Positions 16,431 through 23,892 of a stretch of 64,000 nt of DNA are shown here, piece after piece. Every line of letters starts with the position of its first letter. The stretch's first letter is position 1. The notes below the pieces were generated by a model. That model did not search any database, was not told where the DNA came from, and saw nothing but the letters and a program-made list of their open reading frames with translations. Source of the stretch: Wenyingzhuangia gilva (GTDB lineage: Bacteria > Bacteroidota > Bacteroidia > Flavobacteriales > Flavobacteriaceae); NCBI RefSeq assembly GCF_030519655.1, contig NZ_JAUMIT010000001.1, positions 1 through 64,000 on the forward strand, written 5' to 3'. The position numbers and the translations under genes were made by a program.

Positions 16431-16649
16431 TATCTTTTTGTTTTTAATTCCGTAAACAAATTTAATAATTGTTTTAGTATAAACACCATGTAATTTCATA
16501 CATTACAAATTGATTTACATATCACACATACAAATACTTAGTCTTATTGAAATAATCATTAATATAAAGTTATTGTGATTTTATAAATTAAAATTATCTT
16601 TTTTTTAATAAATTGTTTTAGTTATCAACCTTAGCAATATCAACCATCA

Positions 16650-17753
16650 ATGAATAGTAATCACGACTTTTCTTTTCAAGAATTAAAATCAAAAAAAGAA
16701 TTTGATCTTGAACGTTTTTTCAGCATCACTCCAGATATTCTTTGCATTGCATCTCCAGAAGGAATTCTAAAAAAAATAAATCCCTCTTTTGCTAATTCAT
16801 TAGGCTATAGTATAGAGGAATTATTAGACACATCAGTTAGTTCCTATATACATCCCGATGACAGAAAATTGACTTCAAAATTAAGACACGAGATTAGCCG
16901 TAACATACCCATGATTAATTTTGACAACCGGTATATCACAAAAGGCGGTGAAACAATTTGGTTGTCTTGGACTTCTGTATACGAACCAGAGGATGAGTTA
17001 ATATATGCTGTTGCCAAAAATGTTACGCAAATAAAAGAATTAGAAGAAAAAAGAAATTCTTTACTGATAGAACTTACGAGATTAAATACTGAGTTGAAAC
17101 AATTTGCTTACACAACTTCACATGATTTAAGATCTCCCATAGACAATATTATTTCTTTGTTTGGCTTGATGAACTTTCCTAAAATTGAGGACAAACAAAC
17201 TCTTAAATACATTGAAGTTTTTTACACTTCTGTTTTAAATTTAAAACAGACTTTAAACAAGCATATAGAAACTTTAAATACAGAGAAAAAAATTAACATA
17301 GATTTACAAAAACTAAACCTAAACAACACCTTAAATATTGTAAAAGAATCTATTAGTGAATCTATAAAAAACTCGAAAGCAAAATTACTTGTTGATTTTT
17401 CAGAAGTTCCTAGCATTACTTTTAGTTCATTTTATTTACAAAGCATCTTTTTAAATCTCCTCTCAAATGCTATTAAATATTCAGATATAGAGAGAAAACC
17501 TATCATATCTATTACTTCTAAAAAAGTAAACGGAAAAACTCAAATTATTTTTGCTGATAACGGTATTGGTTTTGATATGGACAAAGTAAAGGGGGATATT
17601 TTTAAATTGCATGAAACTTTTCATAATCATTCAGATAGCAAAGGAATTGGATTATTTTTGGTAAAAAGTCACTTAGAAAGTTTAGGAGGTAGCATTGAGG
17701 TAGCAAGCAAAATAAATGTTGGAACTACTTTTACGTTAACTTTTAAAGAATAA
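16650..17753 (+). CDS. PAS-domain histidine kinase, soluble
   Basis: A 367-residue kinase without membrane segments. The PAS domain (about 20-140: ERFFSITPDILCIASPEGILKKINPSFANSLGY) ends in a coiled linker, then a HisKA domain with phospho-acceptor His158 (FAYTTSHDLRSPIDNI) and an HATPase domain with LLSNAIKYS, DNGIGFD and SKGIGLFLVKSHLESLGG. No receiver or partner regulator gene is adjacent, so it is probably an orphan; it likely senses a cytoplasmic cue through the PAS fold. Confidence 0.92.
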   Translation: MNSNHDFSFQELKSKKEFDLERFFSITPDILCIASPEGILKKINPSFANSLGYSIEELLDTSVSSYIHPDDRKLTSKLRHEISRNIPMINFDNRYITKGGETIWLSWTSVYEPEDELIYAVAKNVTQIKELEEKRNSLLIELTRLNTELKQFAYTTSHDLRSPIDNIISLFGLMNFPKIEDKQTLKYIEVFYTSVLNLKQTLNKHIETLNTEKKINIDLQKLNLNNTLNIVKESISESIKNSKAKLLVDFSEVPSITFSSFYLQSIFLNLLSNAIKYSDIERKPIISITSKKVNGKTQIIFADNGIGFDMDKVKGDIFKLHETFHNHSDSKGIGLFLVKSHLESLGGSIEVASKINVGTTFTLTFKE

Positions 17754-17791
17754 ATCACTACACGATTCTGTATATTTATAAAAAATCTCAT

Positions 17792-18649
17792 TTGAATCAA
17801 TTAAAAACATACAATCAAATAAATAAAAAAGACGAACACATAAGTTTTGGAATTTCCAAAATGGAAGATATTTATACCAAAAGAAAAGGAGAACCCGACA
17901 CGCCACACAGACATGATTATTTTACAGTAATTGTAACCAATAAAGCTAAGGGTAAACATTTTATAGATTTTAACGAATTTAATCTAGAAGCCAATCAAGT
18001 TTATTTTGTTGCTCCAGGTCAGGTTCATCAAATTATAGAAACCTCAAAATCCTACGGTTACGCTTTGGTTTTTTCCAATCAGTTTTTAATTGAAAATAAT
18101 ATTCCTGTTTCTTTTATAGACGATTTAAATCTTTTTAACGACTTTGGATCTAGTCCTCCTTTGTTTTTAAATAAGGACATTCATCAAAAAATCAACCTTT
18201 ATTTAACTGAAATCTACAACCAATACAATTCCCAATTCACCTATAAAAATGAAGCTATTGGAGCTTTGTTAAAATTAATTTTAATAGCATGCAACAATGC
18301 ATGCTCCTTACCCTCAGATTATTATCAAAGTATAGATTCTACCTTACGTAAGTTTAAAACCCTAATCAATCAACACTATAAAGAATGGCATGCCACAACA
18401 GATTATGCCAATCAACTAAACATTTCTCCCGATCATTTAAACAGATTGGTAAAAACCCAAACAGGAAAAACAGCCAAAGAACACATTCAGAGTAGAATTA
18501 TAGTGGCTGCAAAACGTTTGATTTATTTTACAGACCTAAGTAACAAAGAAATTGGTTTTGAGTTAGGTTTTTCTGAACCTGCAAATTTCAGTGCTTTTTT
18601 TAAACATCAAGTAGGGATTTCTCCATCAAAATTTAAGGAAAATCATTAA
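17792..18649 (+). CDS. AraC-family transcriptional regulator
   Basis: A 285-residue regulator when read from the TTG at 17792; an internal ATG at 17861 is the alternative. It has an AraC-binding cupin head (PHRHDYFTVIVTNKAKGKHFIDF...VYFVAPGQVHQI, about 40-100) and a C-terminal AraC DNA-binding domain with two helix-turn-helix units ending in FSEPANFSAFFKHQVGISPSKF. The longer start is favoured because HISFGISKMEDIY resembles the head of related proteins. The pirin-like gene follows in the same direction and may be regulated by it, by position only. Confidence 0.9.
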   Translation: MNQLKTYNQINKKDEHISFGISKMEDIYTKRKGEPDTPHRHDYFTVIVTNKAKGKHFIDFNEFNLEANQVYFVAPGQVHQIIETSKSYGYALVFSNQFLIENNIPVSFIDDLNLFNDFGSSPPLFLNKDIHQKINLYLTEIYNQYNSQFTYKNEAIGALLKLILIACNNACSLPSDYYQSIDSTLRKFKTLINQHYKEWHATTDYANQLNISPDHLNRLVKTQTGKTAKEHIQSRIIVAAKRLIYFTDLSNKEIGFELGFSEPANFSAFFKHQVGISPSKFKENH

Positions 18650-18752
18650 ATATCGGATTTTCATAAGTCCTTCCCGTTTTTTTACATCCTCTAAACTGTA
18701 TAGTTTCCAGATCTTTGTTATAGAAAATAACAAGAGTTAAAGAGATACAGTT

Positions 18753-19466
18753 ATGAAAAGCATATTACATAAATCAAATACAAGAGGACATGCCAATCAT
18801 GGGTGGTTAAACTCACATCATACATTTAGTTTTGCAAATTACCACAATCCAGAAAGAATGAATTTTGGAGTTCTTAGGGTTTTAAATGATGACCATGTAG
18901 CTAAAGGAATGGGATTTGGAACACATCCGCATGATAACATGGAAATTATTTCTATTCCATTGGAAGGTGATTTAGAGCACAAAGATAGTATTGGAAACAC
19001 CACCGTAATTAAAGAGGGTGATGTACAAGTGATGAGTGCTGGAACAGGAGTTTTCCATAGCGAATACAATAAAAGCAAAGTAAATGATGTAAAGTTTTTA
19101 CAAATTTGGGTATTCCCAAATCAACAACAAGTACACCCTCGTTACGATCAAATATCTACCAAAGATTTAGAAAAAGTAAATGAATTTTATCAAATTCTTT
19201 CTCCTAATAAAAATGATAAAGGTGTTTGGTTACATCAAGATGCTTGGTTTAGTATTGGAAAATTTAATGAACAAACAAAGACCGAATATAAAATTCATAA
19301 ACAAGAAAATGGTGTTTACTTCTTTGTTTTAGAAGGAACAGCCAACATTGAAGGTCAGGAGTTAGAAAGAAGAGATGGTTTTGGAGTATGGGATGCCGAA
19401 ACCATTAAAATAACAGCAGCAAAAGATGCCCAAATATTACTAATGGAAGTACCAATGAATATTTAA
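18753..19466 (+). CDS. Pirin-like bicupin protein (YhhW-like)
   Basis: A 237-residue cupin protein. The pirin signature GWLNSHHTFSFANYHNPERMNFG is followed by metal ligands THPHDNMEIISIPLEGD and VMSAGTGVFHSE. The C-terminal cupin is present but lacks a second clear metal set. Bacterial YhhW-like pirins can open quercetin, though the natural role is often redox sensing. The YceI gene 16 bases downstream is probably cotranscribed. Confidence 0.92.
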   Translation: MKSILHKSNTRGHANHGWLNSHHTFSFANYHNPERMNFGVLRVLNDDHVAKGMGFGTHPHDNMEIISIPLEGDLEHKDSIGNTTVIKEGDVQVMSAGTGVFHSEYNKSKVNDVKFLQIWVFPNQQQVHPRYDQISTKDLEKVNEFYQILSPNKNDKGVWLHQDAWFSIGKFNEQTKTEYKIHKQENGVYFFVLEGTANIEGQELERRDGFGVWDAETIKITAAKDAQILLMEVPMNI

Positions 19467-19482
19467 TCAAAAAATAATTAAG

Positions 19483-20001
19483 ATGAAAAATTTAACAAAA
19501 TGGGCTATTGACCCAACACATTCAGAAGTTGCATTTAAAGTAAAACACATGATGATCTCAACTGTTACAGGTCACTTTGAAAATTTTAATGCTAGTTTAG
19601 AAACAGAAAGTGAAGATTTTAAAGGAGCCGATTTTAATTTTACGGCTCAAATAGAATCTATCAATACTAAAAATAAAGATAGAGATGCGCACTTAAAATC
19701 TGATGATTTTTTTAATGCTGAAACATATCCTGAAATGACTTTTAAATCTAAGTCTTTTGACGGAGAAACATTGATAGGTGATTTAACCATTAGAGATGTT
19801 ACCAAAGAAGTTTCTTTAGCCGTAGAACTTAACGGAGTGGCTGTAGATCCTTACGGACAAACAAAAGCTGGTTTTGAAATTCTTGGAGAAATCAACAGAA
19901 AAGATTTTAACCTTACATGGAGTGCTGTTACAGAAGCTGGAAGTGTTGTGGTTTCTGACAAAGTAAAACTTGTGATTGATGCACAATTTATTAAACAATA
20001 A
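19483..20001 (+). CDS. YceI-family lipocalin-like protein, cytoplasmic form
   Basis: A 172-residue protein of the YceI family, which binds polyisoprenoids in a lipocalin-like barrel. It shows WAIDPTHSEVAFKVKHMMISTVTGHFENFNA at the start and INTKNKDRDAHLKSDDFFNAETYPEMTFKS in the middle. There is no signal peptide, unlike the periplasmic YceI of E. coli. The pirin-YceI pairing hints at a shared redox or isoprenoid-quinone role, which is inference. Confidence 0.93.
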   Translation: MKNLTKWAIDPTHSEVAFKVKHMMISTVTGHFENFNASLETESEDFKGADFNFTAQIESINTKNKDRDAHLKSDDFFNAETYPEMTFKSKSFDGETLIGDLTIRDVTKEVSLAVELNGVAVDPYGQTKAGFEILGEINRKDFNLTWSAVTEAGSVVVSDKVKLVIDAQFIKQ

Positions 20002-20017
20002 TTATTGTACATATATC

Positions 20018-20057
20018 AAAAAGGTGATAGCTTACATAAGGTATCACCTTTTGTTTT
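20018..20057. terminator. Terminator between YceI and the DUF6702 gene
   Basis: AAAAAGGTGATA pairs with TATCACCTTTT and is followed by GTTTTTAT. It separates convergent genes and may serve both. Confidence 0.8.
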
Positions 20058-20073
20058 TATAAAAAAAGTTAAG

Positions 20074-20577
20074 TTAAAATCTCTCTGTTCTTACAGGTAC
20101 TCCAGCAAAAAATCTAAAAATCTGTTTTTTTTCTCCATCAACATATACGTGTAAAATGTTTGATTGCTTATCAAAAGAAGAAAACAACAACGTGTTTTTA
20201 ACAGTAACAATATCATATTCTTGATGTTCGTTTAATTGTCCATTAAAAATTACTTGACAAACATTATCTTCCGTTTTATAAATAGAGGTTATACTTAAAT
20301 TTACCAACACCTGATTAAGCTCTATACTTACATTATTTAAAACATAGCTTTCAATAGTTTCTTGCATTTGAGTGTTTGGAACTTTATAATCAAATGGAGG
20401 CTGAGGATACATTTTGATTAATTCACTTTCAAAATCATCAATAAAAAAGTTTAGCGTAAGCTTACATGTTTTATTTTGGGTGTTTAACTCAAGTTTTCCT
20501 GTGGTCATTTTTATGGTATGAGCCCATAAATTGGAAACTCCAAATAAAACCAAAAATGCTAATAAAATATTTTTCAA
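20074..20577 (-). CDS. DUF6702-like secreted protein
   Basis: A 167-residue protein with a signal peptide (cleaved near LWAH). The mature part is predicted all-beta, with SELI, CQVIFNG and LHVYVDGEKKQIFRF segments. It fits the DUF6702 type found in Bacteroidetes next to a HupE/UreJ-like membrane protein, as here (6 bases downstream of that gene). The pairing suggests a metal-trafficking or membrane-assembly job, but this has not been shown. Confidence 0.75.
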   Translation of the reverse strand: MKNILLAFLVLFGVSNLWAHTIKMTTGKLELNTQNKTCKLTLNFFIDDFESELIKMYPQPPFDYKVPNTQMQETIESYVLNNVSIELNQVLVNLSITSIYKTEDNVCQVIFNGQLNEHQEYDIVTVKNTLLFSSFDKQSNILHVYVDGEKKQIFRFFAGVPVRTERF

Positions 20578-20582
20578 AACTT

Positions 20583-21167
20583 TTAAATCAAATGTTTAAG
20601 AATCATCGTAAGTGCTATTCCCCCACCTGCACCAGAAATCACTAAATTCCAATCTCGATGTTTTACAGAAAATATAGTGGTTAATATAATATTAATTAAC
20701 AACAAACAAGCCACAATAGCTAGTTGACCTAATTCTATTCCTACATTAAAGGAAAACAAAGGAAAAATTATAGATTCATCATCTATTCCCATCATCATAG
20801 AACGGAAAAAATTTGAAAAACCCATACCGTGAATAAAGCCAAAAAACAGTGCTAATAAATAATTCAATTGTATTCCCCCTTTTGAATGATCTGTCTTTTT
20901 TACAATATTATAAACGGCCGTTAATAATATGGTTACCGGAATTAAAGTTTCTACCAATTCTTGGTTCACAGAAATAAGTTTTAAACCCGAAAGCGCTAAA
21001 GTTACGGTATGACCAATGGTAAATGCAGTAACCAAAACCAAAATTTGCCTCCATTGTTTTATTTTGTACACAGCACAAAGCGTGATGATAAACGCCATGT
21101 GGTCTATTCCTTCTAAATCTGTAATATGATTTACTCCCTGCTTTAAATAAAAGACAAATCCATCCAT
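20583..21167 (-). CDS. HupE/UreJ-like membrane protein
   Basis: A 194-residue protein with about six hydrophobic helices. Histidines lie near or in the helices: GIDHMAF, TAFTIGHTVTLALSG and FFGFIHGMGFSNFF, which fits the HupE/UreJ family, members of which move nickel or other metals. No hydrogenase or urease gene is in the window, so the cargo here is unknown. It precedes the DUF6702-like gene in the same transcript. Confidence 0.85.
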   Translation of the reverse strand: MDGFVFYLKQGVNHITDLEGIDHMAFIITLCAVYKIKQWRQILVLVTAFTIGHTVTLALSGLKLISVNQELVETLIPVTILLTAVYNIVKKTDHSKGGIQLNYLLALFFGFIHGMGFSNFFRSMMMGIDDESIIFPLFSFNVGIELGQLAIVACLLLINIILTTIFSVKHRDWNLVISGAGGGIALTMILKHLI

Positions 21168-21268
21168 TTAATTACGAATATTTTAATTAATTTGGCGGGG
21201 AAATTACTCTTTTTTTACCCCAAATAAAACTCTATTTCAATTTATAAATCTAAATGATTATATCAAAA

Positions 21269-22408
21269 ATGAAAAACACCATTATTGGAATCTTGTTTTT
21301 TCTATGTGTTCACAACATTTATGCACACCGAGAAAAAACATATTACTTACAAGGAAAAGTTGGGGAAACAGAACTTGCCATTAAAATTGATGAGTACGGA
21401 AACGACTGTGTTGCGAGCTATTTTACTCAAAACGACTTATACAATCATTTATTAGAAGGTGTAATATTAGAGAATGGCCAAATTAATTTGATATCAAAAT
21501 ATTGGGATCCCGTAAAAAAACAAAATATTACCAAAGACTCAGTACAATTAATTGAAAAAGAAAAAAACGTTTGGACAGGAACATGGACTTATGAAAATAA
21601 AGAAAAAATTGCTTTTAGCTTAAAACCAATTGATATAGAAAAGTTAAATCACCCATATTTTGAAGCGATTAAAAAATATGAAGTAGATCCATTTACTGCA
21701 TATAGAACAAAAGACGTTAAGTTTAAAAAAGGTAAAAAACAAAAAATATCTAAAGGAGCTTGTATCCGAAAAATGACGGATCCAGTAACTGGAATTTCTT
21801 TTTTTAGAATTATAAATAGTCGTAAATATAAAATTCAGGCTGACAGTATCAATAATAAACTAATAGCCAATCACTTAAAAATGATCAACACAAAATACTC
21901 ATGTGTTTATTTAGGAAGTAATGGGGAATACTCGATTGATTATGAGGTTACTTTTTTAAATCAAGATTTTATTAGTTTTACAACCAACACAAATAGATCT
22001 TGCTTTGGTATTAAAGGAAGTAACGCCACAGAGTACCATACATTTAAATTGATTGATGGAATAGCTCCAAAACTAGAAGATTTATTTTGGTTTGGTGAAC
22101 AACCTCAGCCCCAACTATCTTCTGGAGAATACAAATGGATGCAGTACCGTTACAAAGTTTTTGGACCTAAAATATTAGAAATTTTAACAAGTCTTTATCC
22201 TGAAAAAATAAATCCTACAGAAGCTATCAAATGTAACTACAACAGTGTTAAAGCTTGGCAGTTTCCTATATGGAAGCTAACCACTAAAGGACTTTACTTA
22301 GAAAGTAAAACACTTACAAATAAAAAATGTGATGATACCTATTGGTCAATTATTCCTTTTGAAAATTTAAAGAGTTTTACAAACCCTAACTATAACTTTA
22401 CTAAGTAA
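21269..22408 (+). CDS. Secreted protein of unknown function
   Basis: A protein of 379 residues from the ATG at 21269 (MKNTIIGILFFLCVHNIYAH), five codons after an earlier ATG at 21254. A signal peptide ends near IYAH. The first part (about 25-120) is a beta-rich repeat-like domain (KVGETELAIKIDEYGNDCVASYF). The later part (about 195-290) includes SCVYLGSNGEYSIDYEVTFLN and LEDLFWFG, faintly like DUF3298-type domains. I cannot assign a function. It stands just before the PUL, separated by a weak hairpin. Confidence 0.7.
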   Translation: MKNTIIGILFFLCVHNIYAHREKTYYLQGKVGETELAIKIDEYGNDCVASYFTQNDLYNHLLEGVILENGQINLISKYWDPVKKQNITKDSVQLIEKEKNVWTGTWTYENKEKIAFSLKPIDIEKLNHPYFEAIKKYEVDPFTAYRTKDVKFKKGKKQKISKGACIRKMTDPVTGISFFRIINSRKYKIQADSINNKLIANHLKMINTKYSCVYLGSNGEYSIDYEVTFLNQDFISFTTNTNRSCFGIKGSNATEYHTFKLIDGIAPKLEDLFWFGEQPQPQLSSGEYKWMQYRYKVFGPKILEILTSLYPEKINPTEAIKCNYNSVKAWQFPIWKLTTKGLYLESKTLTNKKCDDTYWSIIPFENLKSFTNPNYNFTK

Positions 22409-22450
22409 TTATTTAGTTTGTATAAAATACAATATTAAAATAGTATTAAA

Positions 22451-22479
22451 AACAGGAGCACAATACTCTTGTTTTTTTT
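22451..22479 (+). terminator. Weak terminator before the PUL
   Basis: AACAGGAG and CTCTTGTT can pair with one mismatch, followed by eight Ts. It separates the preceding secreted-protein gene from the first PUL gene. Confidence 0.5.
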
Positions 22480-22521
22480 ATATTTAAACATAAGTTTCTG
22501 GTAAAAAAGACCTTAACATAG

Positions 22522-22539
22522 CATCATAGTGCAGGATGG
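22522..22539 (+). promoter_or_regulatory. Candidate PUL operator upstream of the CE12-GH2 unit
   Basis: CATCATAGTGCAGGATGG matches the site upstream of the sulfatase gene at 12 of 18 positions, including a GCAGGAT/ACAGGAT core. It lies 42-59 bases before the first gene and runs into a near-consensus -7 box (GATTTTTG, 22538-22545). Candidate only. Confidence 0.3.
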
Positions 22540-22580
22540 ATTTTTGCAACATTAACACTAGTTTGCTAAAAATTATCTCA

Positions 22581-23885
22581 ATGAAATACTTTAAATATCT
22601 TTTTTCTGCTTTTTTATGGATTTCTATCTTAAATGTTAACGCACAACAAAAAGAACAAAGCCAAGAATTCTATTTTGGTAAAACAATAAAATCAAAATCT
22701 GGAATAAACATCAACACTCCTATTAGCTACAATGAGAAAACGGGGTATGGATTTGACTATCGATCTGCTGAAAAAGTAACATTTGAAAAGAAAAATATTT
22801 CAGGTAAGACTTCTATTTACTTTTCTGTAAAACTTCCTGAAGGAAACTATACTATTGATGTGGTTTTAGGAGGAAAAAAAAGTGCTATTACGTCTGTAAA
22901 AGCAGAATCTAGAAGATTGATGTTGAAAGAAGTTAAGACAGACAAAAAAGAATTTGTTCATCAATCATTTACAGTTAATGTTAGAACTCCTAAAATAGAT
23001 GAACACACTAATATTGCTGTTAAGAATCGTAATAAAGGACAATTAAATTGGGACAACAAGCTAACTTTAGAGTTTTCAGGAGAGCCAGCTATACAAAGCA
23101 TAAAAATTACTCCCGCTTCTAATGTCATCAATGTGTTTTTAGCTGGAGATTCAACCGTTACAGACCAAGATCATGAGCCTTGGGCTTCTTGGGGACAATT
23201 CATCACCAATTATTTTACCTCTGATGTTGTATTTGCAAATTATGCAGAATCAGGAGCATCTTTACCATCTTTTAAAGGAGGTAGAAGATTAAAGAAAATA
23301 CTAGGTTTAATGCAGCCTGGGGATTATATTTTTATAGAATTTGGTCACAATGATGAAAAAATAAAGGGAGAAGGAAATGGTGCTTGGGGATTATATACCA
23401 ACCTATTAAAAGAATTTATTGAAGAAGCTAGGAATAAAGGTGGAATACCAGTATTGTGTACACCAACGCAAAGAAGAGCATTTAATAATGATGGTACTTT
23501 AAAACCAACACATGGTGATTATCCTGCTGCGATGAGAAAAGTAGCCGAGGAATTACAAGTTCCTTTGATTGACATTACCAAAATGACCACCAAAATGTAC
23601 GAAGCTTGGGGAGATGAACCTTCTAGAAAAGCATTTGTACAATATCCTGCAAATACCTTTCCTAGACAATCAAAAGCTTTAGAAGACAACACTCATTTCA
23701 ATAGTTTTGGAGCTAATGAAATTGCAAAATCTGTAGTCTTGGGTATTCAACAATTAAACATAGGACTTGTTAAGTACATCAAACCTAACATTCCTAAATA
23801 CAATCCTGAAAATCCAAATCAACTAAGTGATTGGACTGTGCCAATGAGCACAAGATTTGAAATAGAAACACCTGATGGTAATTAA
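22581..23885 (+). CDS. CE12-like rhamnogalacturonan acetylesterase with N-terminal beta domain
   Basis: A 434-residue secreted protein from the ATG at 22581 (MKYFKYLFSAF); a longer frame starts at 22536. A signal peptide ends near NVNAQ. A beta-rich domain (about 25-175: YGFDYRSAEKVTFEK) precedes the SGNH catalytic domain, with GDSTVTDQD (Ser191), NYAESGASLPSF, EFGHND and a late DNTHFNSFGA. This layout is typical of CE12 enzymes that remove acetyl groups from the rhamnogalacturonan backbone. The GH2 gene follows with at most a short gap. Confidence 0.88.
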   Translation: MKYFKYLFSAFLWISILNVNAQQKEQSQEFYFGKTIKSKSGININTPISYNEKTGYGFDYRSAEKVTFEKKNISGKTSIYFSVKLPEGNYTIDVVLGGKKSAITSVKAESRRLMLKEVKTDKKEFVHQSFTVNVRTPKIDEHTNIAVKNRNKGQLNWDNKLTLEFSGEPAIQSIKITPASNVINVFLAGDSTVTDQDHEPWASWGQFITNYFTSDVVFANYAESGASLPSFKGGRRLKKILGLMQPGDYIFIEFGHNDEKIKGEGNGAWGLYTNLLKEFIEEARNKGGIPVLCTPTQRRAFNNDGTLKPTHGDYPAAMRKVAEELQVPLIDITKMTTKMYEAWGDEPSRKAFVQYPANTFPRQSKALEDNTHFNSFGANEIAKSVVLGIQQLNIGLVKYIKPNIPKYNPENPNQLSDWTVPMSTRFEIETPDGN

Positions 23886-23892
23886 TAATTAT

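Noticed and set aside
20583-21167. A hydrogenase or urease nickel locus
   Set aside because: The HupE/UreJ-like protein stands with a DUF6702 gene only; no hydrogenase or urease subunit is in the window.
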